From: Acanthacorydalis orientalis
Lineage: Eukaryota; Arthropoda; Insecta; Megaloptera; Corydalidae
Assembly: GCA_034766995.1 (NCBI GenBank)
Contig: CM068322.1
Span: forward strand, 1,997,089-2,061,088
Length of the DNA stretch: 64,000 nucleotides
Reading direction: 5' to 3'
A program made the position numbers and the translations under genes. Position 1 is the stretch's first letter; each line of letters starts with the position of its first letter. Positions 44,854-57,483 of this stretch are shown here, one piece after another. The notes below the pieces were generated by a model. It was not told the origin of the DNA, searched no databases, and saw nothing but the letters and a program-made list of their open reading frames with translations.

Positions 44854-45299
44854 TATAGAAACATGTCAGAAATAAATAAGTCGACATTATCGCAATTTTT
44901 TTATGGATAAATTTAATTACTTTATATAATATAGAGAGCGATAAGATAAAATTTATGATAAGAAAATGTTAAAATGAACAGAAAACAAAGAGATACTTTA
45001 TTCTGCATTCCTTCTAATTATTCTATTTTAAGATTTATATTACTTGCTTAAAAATATTTTATTAAACCTATTTTTTTTCCGATCATAATAGTTTCGATTG
45101 CTTAATAACTTGTATATTTTAAATCAGTATATGCACTGTACAATTATAGACTTCATGTGTTAATAATGTTCAAATTTAGTCGTTAAGTTAATTGATTTGT
45201 GAAATATTTCTTGGAGAAACTTGCTTTTACAGGGTTTTCTATTAAGGAGAATTTTTTTTAATTTGAAATAAACCACATAATGTGAGCTGAAATTTCAAG

Positions 45300-45785
45300 T
45301 TTCTTTATTGTACATAATAGTTGGGATATGCCATTTATAAATAAAAAATAATATCGTGTAAGTGACTGCCGTATACTTTCTTACAAGTAACAATTCTTTT
45401 GTTAATTTTTTTAATAACTTTCCTACACAACTGGGGCTCTATGTCACCAATTATTCTTTGGATTTCATCTTTTAGTTCGGAAATTGCTTTAGGATTATTA
45501 GCACATACTTGTCCTTTATCTTACACCCCAAATAAAGTATTCTAACGGTGAATAGGATCTCGGTAGAAAATTAATGTCTTCATTTTGTACATAACATGAC
45601 CAGGAAATGTCATCCTCAATAAATAGTTTCACCAGCTGCGTGGATTGTTACATCGTCCTGTTCGAACCACATATCCTTCAGATCAATATCATCCAATTCA
45701 AAATTCGGTGCAAAAATAAGAGCGGTTTTTACGTATTGAGTATAACATCGCATATATCAGTAAATATTTATATTTATTAATCAAA
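45300..45785 (-). pseudogene. Tc1/mariner-superfamily transposase, C-terminal fragment
   Basis: Minus-strand reading from about 45690: DMWFEQDDVTIHAAGETI (second catalytic Asp block; usual MWFQQDGAxxHxAxxTI), then after a gap IKDKYVLI-like sequence near 45530. Next are AISELKDEIQRIIGDIEPQL (shifted frame) and VTCKKVYGSHLHDIIFY near 45350, the usual C-terminus of this lineage. The N-terminal two thirds are missing; where they should begin, the adjoining mariner starts instead. The lineage resembles that at 29110-30010 but is not the mariner proper. Confidence 0.6.
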
Positions 45786-46973
45786 ATTGGCCTGCACACA
45801 TTTTTCCCAACGGAAAACAAAATAATTTATTCCTATAAGATAGAATTCTGGAGTCATGGAATTAACGAATTCATCGAAAGCGCTTTGAGCTGATGTGTGA
45901 TCTTTGAAAACCTTCTCTAGTAGGAAATTACTCAAATGTTTATAAAATAATAATCTGTCGGGTACAGGTCCAGAAAATAAAAATTATGTGAGGAAAAGTT
46001 TCATAACCCAATTTATTTAATTTTTTTAAAGTCATTTGCGAGATGTGTGGTCGAGCGTTGTCTTGAAGAAGAATTGGTCCTCTTCGATTGACTAACGCAA
46101 GCCATGATGCAACTTCTCATGCATTTTTTCAATTTTCTGACAATATTTTTGTGCTTTTATTGTTTCACCAGGATTTAAGAAGTTGTAGTGAATGATGCTA
46201 TTTGCCGACCAACAAAAAACGACCATAAATTTTTTTCATGAAGCTTAGGATTAGCAAACTGTTTTGGTGCGTCTCCTCGGTCTAGCCATTGTAATGCACT
46301 TTTCCGATTACTATAGAGTGTTCACTTTTCATCACAGTCATCATTTGTGACAATGCGATCAAGAAAGGGATCATTTTAGTTACGCAAAAGAAGCACAGAA
46401 CAGAGTTCGTATCCCCGAATTGCTTAACGTTCGTTTAGTTCATACAGCACCCATTTTTCCAGCTTTTTCGTTTTCCAATTAGGCTCAAATATCGAACAAC
46501 TGCTGAATGATCAAAATTTAGTTCTTCTACCAACATTAGAGTTATTTTACGTGGGTCCGTTTCAATAATGGTTCTTAAATCATTATTGTCTATAGCGGAA
46601 AGACGTTCATGACACTACTCATCATCAAGGCATTCGTTTTCATTACGAATTTTTTGGAACTAGTGTTGAGCTGTACGATCAATAATTGATTTTAGACCAA
46701 AAATAAATACGATATTTCGAGCAGTTTCTGTTGCTTTACGTCCCAATTTAAATTCATACAACAAAATCCTGCAAATTTATTTTGACCCATGAATAATTTA
46801 AGAAGTTATATTCAACAATACTGAAAAATGAAAACAATGGATATAAGCTGAAATCAGTAGCGCTAATTTCATTGTTAATAATGATGTATCACATGACTAT
46901 AACAAAAGGTAACGGTAACTAGAAAAATTGGCGCCAAACTTAAAATGATAAAAACCGAAATTATTTTTATACC

Positions 46974-46977
<4 letters not shown>
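45786..46977 (-). mobile_element. cecropia-type mariner pseudogene, one end intact
   Basis: The right end, reversed, reads TAATGGTATAAAAATAATTT then CGGTTTTTATC, close to the cecropia/Hsmar1 type of terminal repeat. Minus-strand translation from about 46770: YEFKLGRKATETARNI, ETDPRKITLMLVEELNF then DHSAVVRYLSLIGK (second helix-turn-helix). Later NRRGPILLQDNARPHISQMT (second Asp, near 46030) is followed by LKKLNKLGYE, and the end is WEKCVQANFD-like near 45800. Stops and frameshifts are frequent, and the third Asp block is damaged. The left terminal repeat is missing, where the other transposase fragment begins. Confidence 0.75.

Positions 46978-47033
<56 letters not shown>
46976..47033. repeat. 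(TA)n microsatellite at mariner end
   Basis: Pure TA array of about 58 bp starting at the right end of the mariner. Confidence 0.95.
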
Positions 47034-47034
<1 letters not shown>

Positions 47035-47215
47035 TTACACATTGGGTTATGTTATTATATTTTAAACTGTTTTAATTGTGAGAAGAGTATACAATTTACT
47101 CCAAAGTACAGGTTAAATGAAATAGTTTACATCTTTCTTTGCGTATAAACATTATTAAATCGTATCGTAATGTTGATTTGATTGAAATTTTAACATGAAA
47201 TAATAATAAATATAT

Positions 47216-47700
47216 GTGACGAACCGCTACTGAATAAAGATTGAATCCGTGCAACGGAAATCCGTCGAACGTGCGAGAGAAATTCCTCGTCTCACCGGTA
47301 CGACGACTACGTCGTCTACAGAGAGCTTGCAATTGAATGAGGAAGCACTCTGCATACTAATTTTACTTGGCTATGGCCCATACTTCGACCTCTTCTGTGC
47401 TATATGCCACGTTGCCTCACCATATATTTATAGCAAAACCGCTGCCGTGCATAAATTTATTGACAGGCATCGTGGACGGGCAGGTCGTTTGGCGACGAAT
47501 AAATAGGGGCAATTTTTACTCATTCCATACAAAAACAGGGCGTTCGCGAAAAAAGAACGCATTAACGATGGAAAGGACTGGAGCGACGAAAGATGTCGCA
47601 TCATTACGCGCGTCTCAGGAGAGCGACCGATCTTTCGGCCAGTAGCGTTACTTTGAAAGGGTGAAGAAGTGCTAACAAGTCGTACGTTACGTTAAGTTAC
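47216..47700. other. GC-richer, CpG-containing island of unknown nature
   Basis: The strongest composition change in the window, with words such as GGTACGACGACTACGTCGTC and CATTACGCGCGTCTC. Open frames exist on both strands (plus 47249-47506 and 47367-47645; minus 47332-47096) but none is recognised. The left edge reads TGTGACGAACCGC, which could be an LTR start, and AATAAAG occurs 20 bp inside, so a solo LTR is possible. A first exon or promoter of a host gene is the main alternative. No matching right end or splice sites were found. Confidence 0.4.
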
Positions 47701-48154
47701 GATGGAAATATCTACATCATCTGTAACGTGACTTCTTGTTTTTATTCAATTTATTGCATTACTGAAATATTAACAGCCATCAAAATAAACTGAATAGATG
47801 TTTGTGCATGTTTGCTGTGTATTTATGAAATGCGTGCTGCGAAATAATGAAGATAGAGTGATAGCAGTTAAAATTTGTCACTTTTCATAGATTATAAAAA
47901 ATGTCAACAACGTTTGGTATTTCGGTAATTTTTTTAAAAAATGAATGTTTTCAAACAAAATGTCTTCATTAATTTAAATATTTTTATTATATAGTGCTCT
48001 TTTATTTATAAAACAAGACATTATTAATTTGTAAAACAATACATATATTATGTTTTGTAAATAACAACATACCTTTTATTGTAATAAAATTTTCAGTGAT
48101 AGTTATGTTTGAGAAGAAAAATTGAGTAACTTTTTTCAACGATAATTGCAAATA

Positions 48155-48182
48155 GTATATATATATATATACATATATATAC

Positions 48183-48234
<52 letters not shown>

Positions 48235-48260
48235 TATACATATGTGTGTGTGTGTGTGAA
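48155..48260. repeat. Compound TA / CATATATA / GT microsatellite
   Basis: TA with regular CATATATA interruptions, then a GT run. Confidence 0.94.
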
Positions 48261-51200
48261 TATGTATGTATATTTGTGTGTTTAATTTTATTATTAATTT
48301 TTCTTTGGAACATAAAAATGAATGTTAACAGTAGTATGTCATTTATTAAATTTTGGGCGAGGGGATTTAAAGGTTAATATGCGACTAAAACAGTAATTCT
48401 TAATTTATTATTTGAAAATAATTTCCGATTACCTAATTGGTTTATAGATTATCCGTAAAATTCATTTAGTATAACTGATAAAGGCAAAAGTTTTATTGTA
48501 CTTTCTGGTGTATGAATTAAACGTATCAAAAACCTAATATTAGAAATTTTTTCTTCAATAAACTTTTTTTGAACAGAAAACAATTTTCATCTGTTTGTCT
48601 TAGTCATATATTGAAGCGGATTTTGGCTCCTTAATGACTAATTATCAAGTAGCAGCAGACATGATAGTAGAATTCTTCCTGTGAATTGTAAGCCAATCAC
48701 AAATCGTATTTTTATGAGAGACTAGGACAAATTCATGATTATTGTGATGAAATATAGAAAATCCATTTAATTTATTTCAATAGAGAAGAAAATCGCAATG
48801 ACAATTATTTGTGTGATAGAAATAATATAATTCTTCGTTTGAATATATCTAAATATATCTATTCTAATTTGCAGAAACAAGAATTCCAAAATTACTACTC
48901 TGAAAACTATTTTTTTTTACAATTAGATCTACAATCAACTTTTAATTAATTCTAAAACAAGATATTTGCTGTTGAATTGTAGGGTTTCATTCTTTTATTT
49001 TCAACAAAAATTAAAAATTCAAAAACTGTGGATCACAGGATTACAGGATCATAGCAATTAAAAGCTATGTACTCCAATACTATCGATAATAGCTCACAAT
49101 CATTCATTAGTGCGGGAAAGTGAGATTTACGTAGCTAAAAATAATTAATATTAATATAACAATCTATGGATGAAAAGAGGTAAAGAAACAGTTCTGTTTA
49201 CAACTGATTGGGAAATTAGTATATTATTTTCAAAATGAACTGAGGAAATATAAATTTATGAACTTAAATTTAGTTACGAAGGATATCATTGAGTATCATC
49301 ATCATAAAATGTTTGTAGCAATTATTTAAATACAGTAGAGTTCAGTTATATTAAGCATTGAGCTTTTAGATTTGTTCGTTATTACCATTACCAATACATA
49401 CAATACCTCGAAATCCTGTTATTTTTTTAAAAAAAATAATATAATCTTAAATTATATTGCAAAATAATATACGTATTTCTTGTAATTAAATGAAAAATTT
49501 AAGTAAGACACGCATACATACACCTGCAAACAATTAAGTACATTAGTGTAAGTGAAAAGTTGTATTATGCACTATTAAATTAAATTGATAATGTCTAATA
49601 ATCAATATATTTTTGTGAATATCTCATTTTTTTATGTTGATAAGGTGTAGTATAACAGATTTTTGATCAGGTATTTTTATCCTTTGGAGTATTAATTTTC
49701 GTTGACTGCAGCGTAGGATTTAGATAGGAGCATTATGAGCCACTACCCAAGGTGGAAAATTTTGAAGGGCGGTAAATTTTGACAGGCGGCCAACTTTGGT
49801 GGGCAACAAATGTTGAATAGTTGGAAATTTTATTTTCAATCATAATTTAGATTTATAGGTAGTTCAAATGTGAAGTGAAAAATTAAATCTAAAAATTTAT
49901 GAAGTTCACATTTTATTTTTGAAATTTCTGTAACAGAACTTTATAATTTGTATTTTTCAAATAAATTAAATGAATGGAAAGTTTTACAAAGTTTTTAGTG
50001 ATCATTAAAATTTTTTCTGTTGAAATTCTTTAAAAATTACCAACAGCCATTGATTTTTCTTAATTCATTTGAAAAAAATTTAGGAAGACGGGGTAGCATT
50101 TGATTAGTGACACAACTGCGGCACCTATAGTAAATTCCGCTCTGGTTGGCTATTAACATGAAGCTGCATTTGAAAGCATGAAAGTCAACTTAATATATAA
50201 TAATGTTTTTAATTAGGTATGTGAAATAATGTTTTCTTTTATCTGTTCTAAAAATAAGATTTACTATCAATTCGTTACAAAATTCAGTTATTAGAGAGAA
50301 TAATTTTTTTCAGCATATCCGTCTTAATTATAATTTTAAATTACAAGCAGGTCATTTATGAAACATTTTCTGATGAGGAATATTATATGATCAAAAGTAT
50401 TCATTCAACACTTCTTATTTACTTTTTATTGTTACTCATGTACATTTAGATGGTGATGTCATCATCCACAGAGCGATAAAGTGCTGAAAAAATTGAAACT
50501 GCAATAATCTTTTTCTGTACATTATCCCTCTGAAGATAATGGAATTGTACTTGAAATTCGGATAAGAAATAAAAGAAATGAACATTAATTATTTATTGAA
50601 AAATTTTTGGTAACAAATTTTTTTTGTAGAACGAGAAAAAAAATCATCTGCAAAAATAAAAATTAAAAAGTGATGTTTTTATTATTAAAACATTCTGTAT
50701 TTTAGTTATGCACATTAGAGTAGAAATTAAAAAAAAAACTAATTGTTTTATCTTTTCATAAACTCATTCAAGAAAAAGTTTTTTATGCAAATACTACGAT
50801 TTTTTTGTTCTTACAAAATAATTGATTATTGTATATTTTAATACCCAAATGCAAATTTCGATTACATTCTTTGCCAATCAGAGAGTAGTTCAGGACAATT
50901 TGCTTATACCTTACTTCTAAAAATTATGATACCATATTTATTTTGATATGATTCGATTACTGCTCAGAATTCATATCCATAATAGTTTGTTAGTTTCTTA
51001 CAGAATAAATGTTATGTTATAATATTTTGATTCATGATACTCGTTCTATTGTATATACAAATAAAGAGAGCTTACTATTCTCACTTTCAGGTCTTAATCA
51101 CAACTGCAAAATCGTAATTAAAGGTGTTTTTGTTGATTTTTACTACAGTTGTGGCAAGACATTTATGTCGTGATTGTAGTTGATGATAACGTCAACAAAC

Positions 51201-52475
51201 ACCAGTAATATGTTTTTGATTACCTTTTTTTCATTCGCGTATAAATAAAATTTATAATTTAAGAATATAACACATTTTTTTAATTAAGAATTAGAGTGTA
51301 AAATATTTAAATTGAAGTATTAAGATATATTTAAATATATTATTTCATTTTTTGTGAATAAAAAATGTATTATGATTATAAGACGAATTGATATCAACAG
51401 TTCTTGACTGGATAAATTTGTCTCGAAAATGAATTTTTCATTCATTCATAAACTACAATTTCCTCTCCTAATTAAATATGTTCAATAATGATTATTGATC
51501 ATTTTATTATCATTTATGTACGTGTTTAATTTTAAATATATAGAGTTCTTTGTTGCGTATCATGTTTACTTTGTTTTGTGAGGTTTTATTCAATATTACA
51601 TCATGTCATATGACGTTTAACAGACATGTCAATTATTCAAAAAGAATAAATTTATTTTCAATAGGTATATATTTTTTATTTTCAATAAGTATACTGAAAC
51701 GCTGAAAGAAAGAACTAATTTGTTTGTACAAACTTTATATATATATTATGTTATGTGTTGGGGGTATCAGTGTTCGCAAAAATTCCATACAACATTTTTT
51801 ACAATTTAACTTTAATTTCCTAATTATTTGTGTTAGATAATTAAAATCTATTTTCAATAATTACACTGTATCATTGCCAGTTTACTATCTGTTTTCAAGA
51901 ATTACATTATATATTATAATCTGTCTGTTTACCGCGTCACATTTTATTTAGGCGAACTTATCGAACTCATCAAACTTCTCATCTTACCCAACTGTCCGCA
52001 TGTTTCCAAATCCGTGTTCTAGGACATTTCAGAGCTTTTTTCAAATTTCAGAGCCTTTTTACAGAAGGAATGTCTGGAATGTTCTGGAGATTTTAACACG
52101 TGATGACCTTTTCTTATATATATATATATATATATTATATACATACATAAATTTTATTCTTTATTTACACAGAAAATTGTTATCAAATGTGACTTGCAGA
52201 TGTGATTGACAAACTTGCAGTCTTTAAAAAATTTTAAATATTCAATTCATTTTTCTTAATTATTTTTTGATTATTTCATCGAATTATATTGTCGCTAATA
52301 ACAACCCTTCTCTAAATTTATTTCATTACTTGAGTCGAATGGTATTAATTCCCTTAATGGCTGATTTTTCTGACTTCTTTTCATAATTCAAATAATGTAA
52401 TCTTCACATAGTTCTAATTCTTGTTAACCACTTGACTTATGATTTAATTCGCGACAGCACGTGCCATTGTCAAGC

Positions 52476-52539
52476 CGTAACACGAGTCTCACTCTTGTCT
52501 CTCATGTTTGACCCGAAATCCGTATCACGAGTCTCACTC
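52476..52539. repeat. Two copies of a 19-bp motif, 45 bp apart
   Basis: CGTAACACGAGTCTCACTC at 52476 and CGTATCACGAGTCTCACTC at 52521 differ at one base. Confidence 0.7.
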
Positions 52540-52936
52540 GATATTCTAAGGCATGGGATTATATTCAATTAAAACCTTGTTTCTATACTAAACACAGTCT
52601 ACTATTAAAATAACAATAGTTAACTTTTGCTCTCCAATATATAAATTATTATTAAAAGATAAATTGTTGTAGTGGTTGTTCTTTTCAATCACCTGTCTGT
52701 TTTCTACTACTACCAGTTGCCCTAATCACCTAGATTTGATGTTGTTTTATGAATAAAATGGTATTATTACGTTGATAGTTTTTGCATCATAAACAGAAAT
52801 TATATTCAAGCAGAATTAACAAAGTAAAGAAATTTCGTGTAACTTAATTTCTTTTATTCAATTATTAAATAACCTTATTGAACACAACTTACAAACATAT
52901 ACATTATGCAGCTTATATATTGCTTTAATATCCCAT

Positions 52937-52940
52937 TTAT

Positions 52941-52993
<53 letters not shown>

Positions 52994-53035
52994 TGTATAT
53001 ATATATATTACATATATATATATATATATATATAT
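52937..53035. repeat. Interrupted (TA)n array
   Basis: TA runs separated by AAATATA and TTACATA. Confidence 0.94.
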
Positions 53036-53218
53036 AAAATGATATGATTCATTAATAAGCAGGACGTTGCTATTGTGTTTATTCTTTATTATAATAGTAA
53101 TTGGTCAAATTTTGTTTCCATTATAATCAACATGCTATTTAATAATTATTGTTCGAAGATTGTATATAAGTAATAATCTTGTATGTATTTTATATATAAA
53201 TATGTAAAGGTATATATA

Positions 53219-54498
53219 CGAGGGTGGTTCCAGAAGTACCCGATCCAAAAAAGAAAACACAAAAATTTTGGAAAAAATATATTTATTTTTCAACATAATC
53301 TCCTTTCAGCTCTATACACTTTTCCCAGCGATGTTCAATAAGTTCGATACCCTTTTTATAATAAGAACTGTCTTGCTCCTCAAAATACCCATTAACTGCC
53401 GACATCACTTTTTCATCGTTGGTAAATCTTTGACCACTGAGCCATTTTTTCAAGTTTGGGAACGGAAAATAATCCGAGGGGGCCAAATCTGGCGAATAGG
53501 GTGCATGAAGTAGCAATTCAAACTTTAATTCATTAATTTTGGCCATTGCAATAACGGATTTGTGAGCTGGTGCATTGTCTTGATGAAACAACGCTCTCTT
53601 CTTAGCCAAATGCGGCCGTTTTTGCTTGATTTCTTCGCTCAAACGTTGCAATAAGTTCGCATAATACTCGCCGTTGATAGTTTTTCCTTTTTCAAGATAG
53701 TCAATGAAAATTATCCCACGCGCATCCCAAAAAACCGACGCTATGACCTTGCCTGCAGATGAAACGGTCTTCGCCTTCTTTGGAGCCGGTTCTCCCATTT
53801 CAGTTCATTGTTTTCATTGCTCTTTTGTCTCCGGTGTGAAGTGATGGACCCATGTTTCATCCATGGTTATGAAACGGCGCAAAAATTCTGCTTTTTTGAT
53901 GTGAAATTTCGCTAAACACTCAATTGAAACATCTTCACGATACTGTTTTTGCTCGAGTGTGAGCAAACGCGGCACCCATCTTGCACACAGCTTTCTCATG
54001 CCCAAATTTTCAGATAACATGCGATGTACCGCACTTTTTGAAATGCCTACTATGTCTGCTAGCTCGCGCACTTTCAGTCGACGATCATCCAGTACCGCTT
54101 TGTGGATTTTCTTCACCATTTCTGGAGTCGTCGCCTCATTTGGTCGACCACTGCGATGCTCGTCTTGGCCTCGTTTAAACTCTGCTGCCCTATATTTCAC
54201 TGCTGTAAACGAAGGAGCAGACTCACCCAGAGTAGAATCCAGTTCAGCTTTTATATTGGTTGGCCTGAGGCCTTTCAAATAAAAGTATTGTATCACGTAA
54301 CGATGACCAATTTTCTCCATTTTCACAAATTCACTGAAAACGTTCACTATTGATGGCTGCCAAATAAATACTAAACAACGTGGCGTCCTCAAACTTGAAA
54401 CATATGTTTTATAGATTATGTACTTTCTAATACAGTGATATTTTTCAAACAACTACCGCCATTTCTAAGTCAGGCCGGGCACTTCTGGGACCACCCTC

Positions 54499-54499
<1 letters not shown>
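53219..54499 (-). mobile_element. irritans-type mariner, complete, 1281 bp
   Basis: TA at 53217-53218 and 54500-54501. Terminal repeats: CGAGGGTGGTTCCAGAAGTA on the left and, reversed, CGAGGGTGGTCCCAGAAGTG on the right, continuing CCCG; two mismatches in 24. Length and the single transposase gene are as expected for a complete mariner. It is the best preserved element in the window. The right end is followed by a TA array. Confidence 0.95.
53283..54320 (-). pseudogene. mariner transposase, one frame with two TGA stops
   Basis: The start is taken at 54320 (MEKIGHRYVIQYFYLKGLRP), because the frame upstream of it extends into the non-coding leader. From there to the stop at 53283 is exactly 345 codons, the normal mariner length, with no frameshift. 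N-terminal helix-turn-helix motifs are present (LKVRELADIVGISKSAVHRM), then ARWVPRLLT. The catalytic residues follow: FITMDETWVHHF (first Asp), LFHQDNAPAHKS (second) and YSPDLAPSDYF (third), the last two 34 residues apart. Two TGA codons, at 53816-53814 and 53807-53805, interrupt the segment after TPETKEQ; relatives have Ser and Trp at these positions. The sequence type is closest to the irritans subfamily (Himar-like). Confidence 0.93.
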
Positions 54500-54550
<51 letters not shown>

Positions 54551-54655
54551 TTACATATATATATATAATATATATAATAATTATATATAATATATATTAT
54601 AATTATATATATATATATAATTATATATAATGTATATATATAATATACACGCATA
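54500..54655. repeat. TA / TATAATTATA low-complexity block
   Basis: Pure TA for about 40 bp after the mariner end, then TAATTATA-type interruptions. Confidence 0.93.
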
Positions 54656-55147
54656 TATCAGCATGTTCGTTATAAATAAAAAATACTATTTATTAAAAAT
54701 ATATTTTAGGAGAAAATGAAGTTGGCATACAATTTAAAAGGGGATATTTTTTAAGTATTTTTAAATAGTTTCATTATATGTAAGAAATTATTGATTAGTC
54801 AGCAATGATTTAATTATATTTTCATTTTTATTTCATTGTCGTATATGTATTATTATAACCAAAATGTATTGACTTAATTCTATAAAAATAACTCAGTTTG
54901 GTTTCATAAAGACTCTTTTTCATGTAGTTTACATTACTACTAAGTGATTGGTACTAAATAATGAAAATTAATGTTTAAGTAGTTATTAATAAATGATATC
55001 ATATTTTATTAATAGTTTTTATGAATATTAATTTTGGGAGAATTTTTCTTAAATAAATATTAAAAATGTAACTGACAATTAACTCACAATAGCATTATTT
55101 TTTACATACAAATAAGTATCTTATTTTAAATACTTTTTGACATTTAA

Positions 55148-55180
<33 letters not shown>

Positions 55181-55800
55181 AAGATTTTGTATAAATTTTT
55201 ACTAGACGAATAAGCCTATTTAGAGTGTGAACATTTATTAATAAATATATGTGTAAACAATTAATAGTAAAAGATAGTATTTAAGGTTTCCATTGTCAAG
55301 TACTGTTTCATATTTTTCTAATGTTATATCTAAACAAGACAATAAAAATGAATAATGTAGCGTTTCAGATATTAATTACTTAATTAGGACTTAATAAGTA
55401 TTAGGTAATGATTCATTAGAATTTGATTAAATATGATCAATATTCAGCTAGAAAGATTTATTTTAATCATATATGAGTAGTGTTAATATTTGAAATATAG
55501 AGGATGAAAAACATTTTTTTTTTATTTGCCAATTAGATTTGCAATAATTGTGTTTAAAAAAATACACTGAGGGACAAAATTAAACTTTTTTGGTAAAAAA
55601 GAGAAAATACTGGATATTAATAGAATTTTTCACATTGAATTTAAATATGGGCAAGTAGTTTTTCTCTAATACCCACTTTTTTTTGCTACACCTAGGTTAA
55701 GTGCTAAAGAAATGTTTATATTTACTTACATACATATATGGCACTATTTAACTTATCTAAAATGTGATAGTTGTTGATTTCCTTGTGTGTTTGGCATCTA
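54656..55800. other. Non-coding AT-rich DNA
   Basis: One short TA array at 55158-55182. A Tc1-like end motif near 55567 was not supported. Otherwise nothing. Confidence 0.6.
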
Positions 55801-56490
55801 AAACATTTTACTTCAGCGTCCAACAGTAATGAGTAAGAATTCTTGCACTCCATTGTTCCTGGTACCTCTTTTCCAGGACAAAGATATCTTGGTGGAAACG
55901 CAACCAGCGTCCGTCACTGACGGCACCATGTTTGTAAAGGAAGAAATCCAGGTGGGAGTCCAAAAATTTATTTTGAGCGACATAATACACTCCACATATT
56001 TGTATGACTGTTCACTCACAATCTTATGGTATTTCAGGGCTTTACGATGTCCTAAAAAAATTTTTTATAACACTTTTCAATGACCTCCATGCTGATTTGT
56101 CAACTTGAGTTATTAGATATTCGAATTTTTTATCTCTAATCAAAGCTCTTATTTGGAGGCCTACAAAACACCTTCTTTGATTTTAGCACTTATACAAAGA
56201 AATTTTTCCTTTGAATAATGAATCGAAGGACCATTTCTATTCAGCACCTTAAGAAAAATTTTTGAAACTTTAACCCTAACTTTATATGAAGTAAAAGTAG
56301 AAGTATCATGTTTGAGTTGACTAATGAGGGATGTAAAATATTTTTCTGCCTAGGCATAAATGATTCACGCTTTAGTTATTTTTTCTTGATGTAAGGATTT
56401 TTCTTATCTCTGCTGTACCATTCGCAACAAGAAACACACTTTTATAATAGCCGAGTTGCAAATCCATTAACAACGCAACGACTTTTAAAT
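55801..56490 (-). pseudogene. Decayed copy of a repetitive arthropod protein of unknown function
   Basis: Minus-strand translation with several frameshifts. It begins near 56475 with LQLGYYKSVFLVANGTAEI (usually GLQLGYTKYxCFLCxWDSR), then a PGQKNILHP-like segment in a shifted frame. CFVGLQIRALIRDKKFEYL lies near 56150, then AWRSLKSVIKNF. Near 55985-55808 comes NKFLDSHLDFFLYKHGAVSD, then RFHQDIFVLEKRYQEQW and YCWTLK. I know this order from a high-copy protein family in many arthropod genomes, usually ending with SHLDFF ... RFHQ ... MEKRYQG ... ADYCW. Its biochemical role is not known to me, and its copy number suggests a transposon passenger or transposase. This copy is inactive. Confidence 0.6.
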
Positions 56491-57423
56491 CGTAACATGT
56501 GGTCCAAAAATACTTATCATACTGATTTTTTCCAACAAGATTTTCATATTTTCATGTTTTCTTCATTTTAGTTGTATAATGCCACAGAAGGAAATGTTTT
56601 TCCATTGTTCAAAAGAACAGTATTTAAAATAGTTTTTGAACAGTCAATGAACAGTATCCACTCTGTTGTTTCATGTTCATGATCAAGTACATCTATCACA
56701 GTGCTGTTTTTGTTACATTACACTAAATAATAATAATTTAAAATATTGTTTTACGTGTATTAATTATCACTGAAAAAATACCTAATATTCCCAAAAAGTA
56801 ATACATAAAAATGCGTTTGTACAAAAAATGTGGGTGATAGAAACATGCTGATTACATGTTAGAAATCATCGTAAAAAGTTACGCTAGAAACACAAATAAA
56901 CGTTCCATGTGTCAAAAACTGTCTTACTAACATTATTAGTATGAATTGCTGTACATAAGCTGAAAGAGGTCTGATTTCATTATGAGATTGAGAAATAACT
57001 TCAAGAATTCAGAAAAAGTTCTAATAAGGATAATTTATTGATAAATTGTAATGTTATCTAAAAGTATAAGTTTTTAATGAGTAAAATTCAAGAAGCTATT
57101 GAAAAGGAAAAATTTCAATCGTGCATAAAAATATTTTATATACAGACGATATATGTGTAGTCATCGTTTCAAAATGCATATAAATATAATTTTCAAAGTA
57201 TTAAGCAGTTAAAGAATAAATAAAAAGTACAATAATTGTGTAAAACTTTAATTATTTTTTATAGTAAATAAAAAAAACTAGAATGTTACCTCTCCGAATG
57301 AAGTTGTCTTTATTGTAAATCAGTACATTTGTTTGATGAAAATGTTCAAAAATTAATTATAAAATTTATTACAATTCTTTATATTTCATTTATGAAATAT
57401 ACTTTGCGAAAGTAATCAATATT

Positions 57424-57483
57424 TAACATTTCGATCAGAAAAAACTTGTGTGGTTTGTGGCGGAGTAAAAAATTCATGTGTAA
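57424..57483 (+). repeat. Dispersed repeat, copy B
   Basis: AACATTTCGATCAGAAAAAA then CTTGTGTGGTTTGTGG, aligning with 33852-33911 over about 60 bp with small gaps. Confidence 0.55.

Larger units (their letters stand above)
47701..53218. other. Non-coding AT-rich DNA
   Basis: Long stretch without recognisable genes. Includes a TA/GT array near 48155, a patch at 49720-49830 with GGCGG-type words that resembles a DNA-transposon end but could not be assigned, a short two-copy repeat at 52476-52539, and TA arrays at 52120 and 52937. Confidence 0.6.

Noticed and set aside
49720..49830. DNA-transposon end with GGCGG words
   Set aside because: Resembles ends seen next to some hAT-type elements, but neither an inverted partner nor coding sequence was found.
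55567..55600. Tc1-like terminal repeat (CACTGAGGGACAAAATT)
   Set aside because: Suggestive start, but no matching opposite end or transposase sequence was found.
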